From contig JAUXAJ010000168.1 in assembly GCA_030620005.1 (NCBI GenBank), forward strand, positions 1-11,622: a stretch of DNA of 11,622 bases. Reading direction: 5' to 3'. The notes beneath the pieces were generated by a model. The model was not told the DNA's origin and searched no databases. It saw only the letters and a program-made list of their open reading frames with translations. A program made the position numbers and the translations under genes. Below, one piece after another: positions 7,421 through 11,622 of this stretch; position 1 is the stretch's first letter; each line of letters begins with the position of its first letter. The stretch comes from Promethearchaeota archaeon (GTDB lineage: Archaea; Asgardarchaeota; Lokiarchaeia; Sigynarchaeales; SOKP01).

Positions 7421-7533
7421 TTAAATTACCTAGTTTAATTTATTTAAAGTATAAGGTATAAATAATTATATATAAAGTTGGATTACCTTTTATTTATACT
7501 TTTATGTAAAAAATAAATAAATAACCTTTAACA
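7421..7533. promoter_or_regulatory. Divergent promoter region with inverted repeats
   Basis: A 113-nt, about 85% A+T gap between the GPH symporter (minus) and esterase (plus) start codons. It holds two nested inverted repeats: AAAGTATAA (7446-7454) with TTATACTTT (7494-7502), and GTATAAATAA (7456-7465) with TTATTTATAC (7490-7499). TATA-like candidates face both ways: TTTATATATAA on the minus strand near 7464-7475 and TTATTTATACT at 7490-7500 for the plus strand. The symmetry could mark a shared operator co-regulating both genes, or simply mirrored TATA boxes. Neither gene has a strong Shine-Dalgarno sequence. Confidence 0.5.
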
Positions 7534-8601
7534 ATGACACCATTTAAGTTATCTTCGGTAAGAAAAACATTAAGAAAACTTGATCTCAATAGAGAAGATT
7601 CTACATATTCTTTGAAACCTTTTGTTGAGCAATGGATTAAAGATCATCCTCCAGAAATGAGTTATATCTCGAAACCCTCAAATATTCCGTTTGCTTCTTG
7701 GAAAAAACAAATTAGTGATCTTATCGCTCAAAAAATAAATGTTCTACAACCATTACCATTAAACGAACAAGAAATTGAATTTCATGGAGAAGGAGAGGCT
7801 AATAATATCAAATTCATTAAATTCTCTCTAATGTCATTACCAGGATTGAGAGTCCCCGCTATATTATGCATTCCCAAGCATACATCATCTAAAACACCAG
7901 CTGTCATCTGCATTCACGGTCATAACCAGAGTATAAGAAATACAGTTGGATTAAAAAAATCTACAAATAAGGAGTATTTTGGTTATGAACTTGCGAAACT
8001 AGGGATAATTACATTATCTTTTGATTGGATAGGGAGTGGTGAGAGAGAAAAATTAAAAGAAAGATATTACCTATTTTTCCAAAGTGAAGATCAGAGATCT
8101 AACTGGGTGAGATTCTTAGGATTAGACATGCAAGGACTTAGAATAACCGAGGTTAAGGGATTATTGAATTATTTAGAAACTAGAGATGAGGTAGATCCTA
8201 ACAGAATTGGAATTATTGGGCATTCTGGAGGAGGAACGCTCGCGTTATTTTCAACCGTTTTAGAGGATAGAATTAAAGTGTGTGCTACTTCTGGGTATTT
8301 TGGCACTTGGGAGCATTCCATTTTAGCAATGTATCACTGTGGCTGTAATTTTAGCGCGGACTTAGGAAAATATTTAGAAATGTATGATGTTTATGCCTCC
8401 TTGGCTCCACTTCCTCTTGCAATTAATACTGGACGAAAAGATCCTATTTTTCCTTATGAAGGTGCTGAAATTGCAATCCCGATAATCCAAAAAGCTTATA
8501 ATGACGCTGGTAGTCCAGAGAATTTCTTAGCTCAAGTTCATCCTGAAGGTCATAGAGTTGTAGGAGATAAAATTTACCCTTTCATTTTAAATCATGTTTA
8601 A
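7534..8601 (+). CDS. Alpha/beta-hydrolase, acetyl-xylan-esterase / dienelactone-hydrolase type
   Basis: A 355-aa serine hydrolase. Seen: an N-terminal helical cap (about 1-80), a strand pair PGLRVPAILCIP then AVICIHGHNQ giving the oxyanion-side HGH (128-130), nucleophile elbow GHSGGG with catalytic Ser231, acid Asp303 in TGRKDPIFPYEGA, and catalytic His340 in PEGHRV. The triad is complete and in the right order. No signal peptide is visible, so the enzyme is probably cytoplasmic. Family members deacylate acetylated sugars or glycans, or hydrolyse other esters or lactones. Beside GH4 and two sugar carriers, removal of acetyl or other acyl groups from imported glycosides is the most natural job. 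It is transcribed divergently from the GPH symporter. The next gene starts 21 nt after its stop, with a perfect hairpin between. Fold and triad are secure; substrate is inferred. Confidence 0.85.
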   Translation: MTPFKLSSVRKTLRKLDLNREDSTYSLKPFVEQWIKDHPPEMSYISKPSNIPFASWKKQISDLIAQKINVLQPLPLNEQEIEFHGEGEANNIKFIKFSLMSLPGLRVPAILCIPKHTSSKTPAVICIHGHNQSIRNTVGLKKSTNKEYFGYELAKLGIITLSFDWIGSGEREKLKERYYLFFQSEDQRSNWVRFLGLDMQGLRITEVKGLLNYLETRDEVDPNRIGIIGHSGGGTLALFSTVLEDRIKVCATSGYFGTWEHSILAMYHCGCNFSADLGKYLEMYDVYASLAPLPLAINTGRKDPIFPYEGAEIAIPIIQKAYNDAGSPENFLAQVHPEGHRVVGDKIYPFILNHV

Positions 8602-8610
8602 ATTCTAAAT

Positions 8611-8631
8611 TTTACTCATTTAATGAGTAAA
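8611..8631 (+). repeat. Perfect hairpin enclosing the start codon of the HD fragment
   Basis: TTTACTCAT (8611-8619), loop TTA (8620-8622), ATGAGTAAA (8623-8631): 9 paired bases with a 3-nt loop. The right arm begins exactly at the ATG of the following gene, so in RNA the start codon would be paired in the stem. It also sits 10 nt after the esterase stop and could mark its 3' end, although no T-run follows. The structure is seen directly; its role is open. Confidence 0.6.
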
Positions 8632-8925
8632 TCTGATTTGAAAGATTCAATTATTTTGGAAAATGAGTGGTTCGAGTTAGTTTCAAGATATACAGATAAT
8701 CAAAATATCATTTACAACATGTATTCAAAAATTGAAAAGGAATTTAATTCTAAGAATCGATTTTATCGCGGTTTAAAGCACGTTAAGTCGATATTATTTA
8801 AAATCAAGAGTTTTAAGGAAGAACTTGAAGATTACGATTCAAACCTTTTTGCGATTTGGTATCAAGACTTGATTTACGATCCTTTCGCAAAAATAACGAA
8901 AAAAACAGCACACAATTTTTTATAA
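8623..8925 (+). pseudogene. Truncated, degenerate HD-domain phosphohydrolase-like gene
   Basis: A 100-aa frame that looks like the first half of the 'predicted metal-dependent HD superfamily phosphohydrolase' group (COG4339, about 200 aa). Seen: EWFELVSRY near the start, RFYRGLKHV (46-54) where the family has R-x-Y-H-N-L-x-H-I, and AIWYQDLIYDPF (77-88) where it has AIWFHDvvYDp, then a faint 'NE..SA'-like KKTAHNF before the stop. Two metal ligands are replaced: His to Arg49 and the His of the HD pair to Gln81. His53 and Asp82 remain. The second half of the domain, with the last ligands, is absent, and the 71 nt before the next gene cannot hold it. It is therefore probably a decaying gene, though an intact small protein with a non-enzymatic role cannot be excluded. 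Its start codon is in the 8611-8631 hairpin. The family call rests on pattern recognition. Confidence 0.6.
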
Positions 8926-8962
8926 TAACAGTTATAAACACTTCAGACAAAATTAATATTAT

Positions 8963-8974
8963 AATTATAAAATT
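8963..8974 (+). promoter_or_regulatory. Possible TATA box for the membrane EEP gene
   Basis: An ATTATAAAATTA box is centred about 30 nt before the ATG at 8997, the spacing for a leaderless archaeal transcript; no Shine-Dalgarno sequence is present. An ATG at 8987 opens only a 6-codon frame (stop at 9005-9007) that overlaps the true start and is unlikely to matter. The surroundings are nearly pure A/T, so the exact box is uncertain. Confidence 0.35.
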
Positions 8975-8996
8975 AAAATTAATCTAATGAAAAATC

Positions 8997-11048
8997 ATGA
9001 AAAATAATAAAGAAATCTACGCCGTTCTCTTAATTGCTCTAATCTCTTTTTTTTTCATTGAAACTGCTTCCAACTTGGTCGTGCATTTTAGTGGTTATAT
9101 TTATAATCACATTTCTGACATTTCGCACTATATAACCGGACTTACAATCACGATAATTCTTGTTAGCGTTGAATTAATAGCGTTCATGTCCAAAAAGATT
9201 GAAAAAAAATACAAATTGTTTATTATCGTGTTTGTAATAATAGGACTCCGAATAGCCTCACAATTTATAATTACGCCCGCCATAATATTCGTGCTCAATT
9301 TTACTCTCTTGTTCGCAACACTAATTTTTTTCGTAGAGATACTCTTATTTATTGAACTTCACGAAACTTTTATTGACTACTCTATATTTCTTAGCGGTAT
9401 ATTGATCGGTCTTGGAATTCAATACTTCTTTTACATGATAAATATTTCCTTAAGTTTAACCACGGATCCTATAAAAATCATACCTACAATCGTATTTACC
9501 GTTATTTTAGCTGCGTGCAATCTAATTCTGTTTGAACCAAAAAAATTCGGTAATTATCCTCTCATCGAAATTACCGACGCAAAAAGTTCAGGAAAAAAGC
9601 AAATCTCACTATTACATCCTGTTATTTTCGGATCACTCTTTGTATTTTCAATTCTTTGGGTACTCAATCCAATGGCGCTCTCAGCGTATGACGTGTTAAA
9701 TTTGAGTTATAACGGTTTAATTCCTTATTCTGTTGTAAACTATCCATCTTACGGATACACCTATTACTTGATTTTAAGCCTTATAGTTGGAATATTTAGT
9801 TATATCTTTGTACATAAAAAACTTCTCTCAATGGATCAGAAAAAAGTTAAAGTAATAGTTTTATCTTCAATTGGGATTTCTTATGTTCTGAATTTCCTAG
9901 CAATTTGGATTATTGAAAACGATCACACTTTCTTATCCATGTTTTATACTACGGTATTATCAGCGATGAATGTCTTTTCTTTAGTGGTATACATATCCTA
10001 TCTTTTCTATTTCTATTCATTTTCTTCGAAACGGAAACTATATGCTGGAATAGTAATTTTCTTCCTATTTATACTTCTTGATATCGTAATACAGCAGTTA
10101 GTTTTATGGGAATACCGTTTTTCTTTAATGGTTAATACAGTGATTATAGTTGCTACAATAGGAACTTGTCTTATTTTTTTAACGGAATTACGGAATATAA
10201 ACGTAAAATTAACGCAAAAGAATATAAAGTGGAATTGGACTAAACCGGTTGGGATTTTATTTATCATCATTGTTTCAATTAACATGGTTTCGTTCGGAAT
10301 TATAATCGCAGCAAGAATACCAGAACCAGAACAAAAAACTAACCCCACCATAATGACTTGGAACATTCACAATGGGTTTGGTGTTGACGATGTATTTGAT
10401 TTTGATCGCATCGTTGGAGAAATAAAGGAGTACGACCCAGATATAATAGGATTGAACGAATTGGATTTAGGCGCATTAAAAACCTCCTTTGTAGATATAA
10501 CATCGTATCTTGCTCATGAGCTCAACATGCATTATTATTACGGGTATACATTTTATAAACACTATGGGAATGCTTTACTGAGCAAGTACCCGATACGAGT
10601 TGCTGAAATCATTGAACTTCCTCAAGCGAAGCAATCTACTGAGCCAAGATCCGTGATAAGGGCAAAATTCGAAATCAATTCCGAAATCTGGACGATTTTT
10701 ATAACTCATCTTTCAACAAATAAAGACGATCGGCTCGTTCAAGTTCCTTACATCGTTGCTGAAATTGATAAAGAGATTGAATTTGAAAGAATCGTGTGGT
10801 TGGGTGATTTTAACTTCGATCCCAATTCTAAGGAATATTCCTTGATTGGCTCTAGTAGTAGTTTAAGATTTATAGATACTTATAGATATGTAAATAAAGA
10901 TGCTGGTTATACTGGAAATTTTGACGATAATTTTAGACCACGTAGAAGAATTGACTACATAATGTGTTCTCCTGACTTGAAACCAAAATCTAGTGTAATT
11001 CATTGCTCCATTAGTTCAGATCACTGCGCAGTAATTACAGAGTTTTAA
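8997..11048 (+). CDS. Multi-pass membrane protein with C-terminal EEP (exonuclease/phosphatase) domain, PGAP2IP/CWH43-like
   Basis: A 683-aa protein in two parts. Residues 1-440 hold about 13 hydrophobic helices (first about 7-30, last about 417-438); an odd count would put the C-terminus on the other side of the membrane from the N-terminus. Residues 449-683 form an endonuclease/exonuclease/phosphatase domain with every catalytic site present: WNIHNG (N456), GLNELD (E488), YGNALLSKYPI, THLS (H571), GDFNFDP (D604, N606), RRRIDYI (D653) and SDH (D675, H676). This architecture and length (about 700 aa) match eukaryotic PGAP2IP/CWH43-C, which remodels the lipid part of GPI anchors, and related bacterial membrane EEP proteins. 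EEP enzymes cleave phosphodiesters, including in lipids and nucleic acids, so an external phospholipid or glycolipid phosphodiesterase is likely. Domain call is secure; the CWH43 link is based on architecture and motif style. A T13 tract ends the unit. Confidence 0.85.
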   Translation: MKNNKEIYAVLLIALISFFFIETASNLVVHFSGYIYNHISDISHYITGLTITIILVSVELIAFMSKKIEKKYKLFIIVFVIIGLRIASQFIITPAIIFVLNFTLLFATLIFFVEILLFIELHETFIDYSIFLSGILIGLGIQYFFYMINISLSLTTDPIKIIPTIVFTVILAACNLILFEPKKFGNYPLIEITDAKSSGKKQISLLHPVIFGSLFVFSILWVLNPMALSAYDVLNLSYNGLIPYSVVNYPSYGYTYYLILSLIVGIFSYIFVHKKLLSMDQKKVKVIVLSSIGISYVLNFLAIWIIENDHTFLSMFYTTVLSAMNVFSLVVYISYLFYFYSFSSKRKLYAGIVIFFLFILLDIVIQQLVLWEYRFSLMVNTVIIVATIGTCLIFLTELRNINVKLTQKNIKWNWTKPVGILFIIIVSINMVSFGIIIAARIPEPEQKTNPTIMTWNIHNGFGVDDVFDFDRIVGEIKEYDPDIIGLNELDLGALKTSFVDITSYLAHELNMHYYYGYTFYKHYGNALLSKYPIRVAEIIELPQAKQSTEPRSVIRAKFEINSEIWTIFITHLSTNKDDRLVQVPYIVAEIDKEIEFERIVWLGDFNFDPNSKEYSLIGSSSSLRFIDTYRYVNKDAGYTGNFDDNFRPRRRIDYIMCSPDLKPKSSVIHCSISSDHCAVITEF

Positions 11049-11057
11049 AAAAAATAA

Positions 11058-11070
11058 TTTTTTTTTTTTT
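11058..11070 (+). terminator. T13 tract terminator
   Basis: An uninterrupted run of 13 T starts 10 nt after the stop of the membrane EEP gene. Long T-tracts without a hairpin are the standard intrinsic terminator of archaeal RNA polymerase. A second, pyrimidine-rich patch (CCCTTTTCTCTCT, about 11088-11100) follows. It separates the EEP unit from the SCP2 gene. Confidence 0.7.
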
Positions 11071-11170
11071 ATATACTTTATTAAGAACCCTTTTCTCTCT
11101 AAAATCCTAATACACATTTTTTTCACATGAACATATTTATATCGAGTTTTATTAAATCTTTTTATATTTT

Positions 11171-11182
11171 CGAAATTTATAA
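11171..11182 (+). promoter_or_regulatory. BRE/TATA-like promoter of the SCP2 gene
   Basis: CGAAATTTATAA has the look of an archaeal BRE (purine-rich CGAAA) joined to a TATA box (TTTATAA). It lies 60 nt before the ATG at 11242, predicting a leader of about 35 nt. A weak AAGGT (11226-11230) could act as a ribosome-binding site 11 nt before the start. Other A/T boxes lie nearby, so the assignment is tentative. Confidence 0.4.
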
Positions 11183-11241
11183 TAAATTATTATCTATAAT
11201 TTAATTCTAAAAATCAAAATGAAATAAGGTTGTAAATTAAA

Positions 11242-11622
11242 ATGGTTGACGAAAGTTTAATAAACGAAATAAAGGCCCTTAGAGAGGGTGGAGCTGGTTC
11301 TCCATCAGACGCCTTAAAAATGATGGAGTTTGCTAAACAAAACGCTGAGGAAAATGAAGACCTAAAAGAAGAACTTGAAGATATGGACCCAATTTGCGTG
11401 CAATTCCTAGTAAATGATGTAGATTACAAATATTGGGTTAAAATAGGTGAAGGACAGGTAGATTATGGCGAGGGTGAAACTGAGGATCCAAGTGTTACCA
11501 TGAAGGCAACCTCAACTACTTGGGGTGGTTTGGGTGCAGGTGAAATTGATGCTACAAGTGCTTATATGAGTGGAGATCTACAAATTGACGGTCAACTCCA
11601 AGATGCAATTGCATATGGAGAA
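11242..11622 (+). CDS. SCP2 (sterol-carrier-protein) domain protein, N-terminal part (partial)
   Basis: The frame runs from ATG 11242 to the window edge without a stop (127 codons). Residues 1-48 are charged and helical (KQNAEENEDLKEELEDMD), possibly a short coiled coil. From about 51 the SCP2 pattern follows: ICVQFLVNDVDYKYWVKIGEG, then DPSVTMKAT, then W-x-x-L-GAGEIDATSAYMSGDLQIDGQLQDAIAYGE. This matches the family's 'v.dp.v~.~.e.l..l..Ge.d...a...G.l.i.Gd...a' core. SCP2 domains form a hydrophobic tunnel for lipids or acyl chains, or a dimerisation/lid module in other enzymes. About 20-40 residues should remain beyond the edge. Acidic composition and a rather regular codon choice suggest good expression and a cytoplasmic location. 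The fold call is strong; no sterol role should be assumed in an archaeon. Confidence 0.82.
   Translation, partial: MVDESLINEIKALREGGAGSPSDALKMMEFAKQNAEENEDLKEELEDMDPICVQFLVNDVDYKYWVKIGEGQVDYGEGETEDPSVTMKATSTTWGGLGAGEIDATSAYMSGDLQIDGQLQDAIAYGE

Noticed and set aside
8987..9007. ATGAAAAAT repeated at 8987 and 8997, forming a 6-codon frame over the real start
   Set aside because: A-rich start regions repeat easily by chance; no sign of a functional leader peptide.
10013..10366. 117-codon minus-strand frame
   Set aside because: Antisense of a transmembrane-coding stretch, which yields long hydrophobic shadow frames; the plus-strand gene runs through it intact.

Overview
The window is AT-rich, intron-free prokaryotic DNA with archaeal traits. 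Most genes lack a Shine-Dalgarno sequence and have TATA-like A/T boxes about 25-60 nt upstream of the start codon. One gene is a Hef/FANCM-type helicase (an archaeal/eukaryotic family), and termination signals look like plain T-tracts. An Asgard-type (Lokiarchaeia-like) archaeon is my best guess, given the base composition, the Hef-type helicase, a CWH43-like membrane exonuclease/phosphatase-fold protein and an SCP2-type protein. This is inference, because no rRNA or other phylogenetic marker is present.

Layout. (1) 1-284: 3' end of an amidohydrolase-2 family gene. (2) 364-2520: Hef-like SF2 helicase without a visible XPF nuclease domain. (3) 2521-3068: a long gap holding a 9-bp inverted repeat, a TATA-like box and the broken C-terminal end of a Gfo/Idh/MocA oxidoreductase; two reading frames there are joined by adding one A to an A5 run. 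(4) 3069-8601: a sugar-utilisation cluster made of a family 4 glycoside hydrolase (GH4), an MFS transporter, a convergent GPH/MelB-type sugar symporter, and a divergently transcribed alpha/beta-hydrolase esterase. (5) 8623-8925: a truncated, degenerate HD-domain gene whose start codon lies in a perfect hairpin. (6) 8997-11048: a roughly 13-TM protein with a C-terminal endonuclease/exonuclease/phosphatase (EEP) domain that resembles eukaryotic PGAP2IP/CWH43. (7) 11058-11070: a T13 terminator. (8) 11242 to the edge: 5' part of an SCP2 (sterol-carrier) domain gene.

How the genes fit together. The carbohydrate genes could form a small pathway: the esterase removes acyl groups from a glycan or glycoside, the two transporters bring in sugars or glycosides, and the NAD-dependent GH4 enzyme cleaves the glycosidic bond by transient oxidation at C3. 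The decayed oxidoreductase next to GH4 suggests the cluster once held another sugar-oxidising step. The EEP membrane protein and the SCP2 protein are lipid-linked by family but are separated by a strong terminator, so a shared role is speculative. I found no CRISPR array, tRNA, rRNA, transposase or recognisable defence system. The observations most worth following are the CWH43-like protein, the oxidoreductase remnant, the decayed HD gene with its start-codon hairpin, and the nuclease-less Hef.
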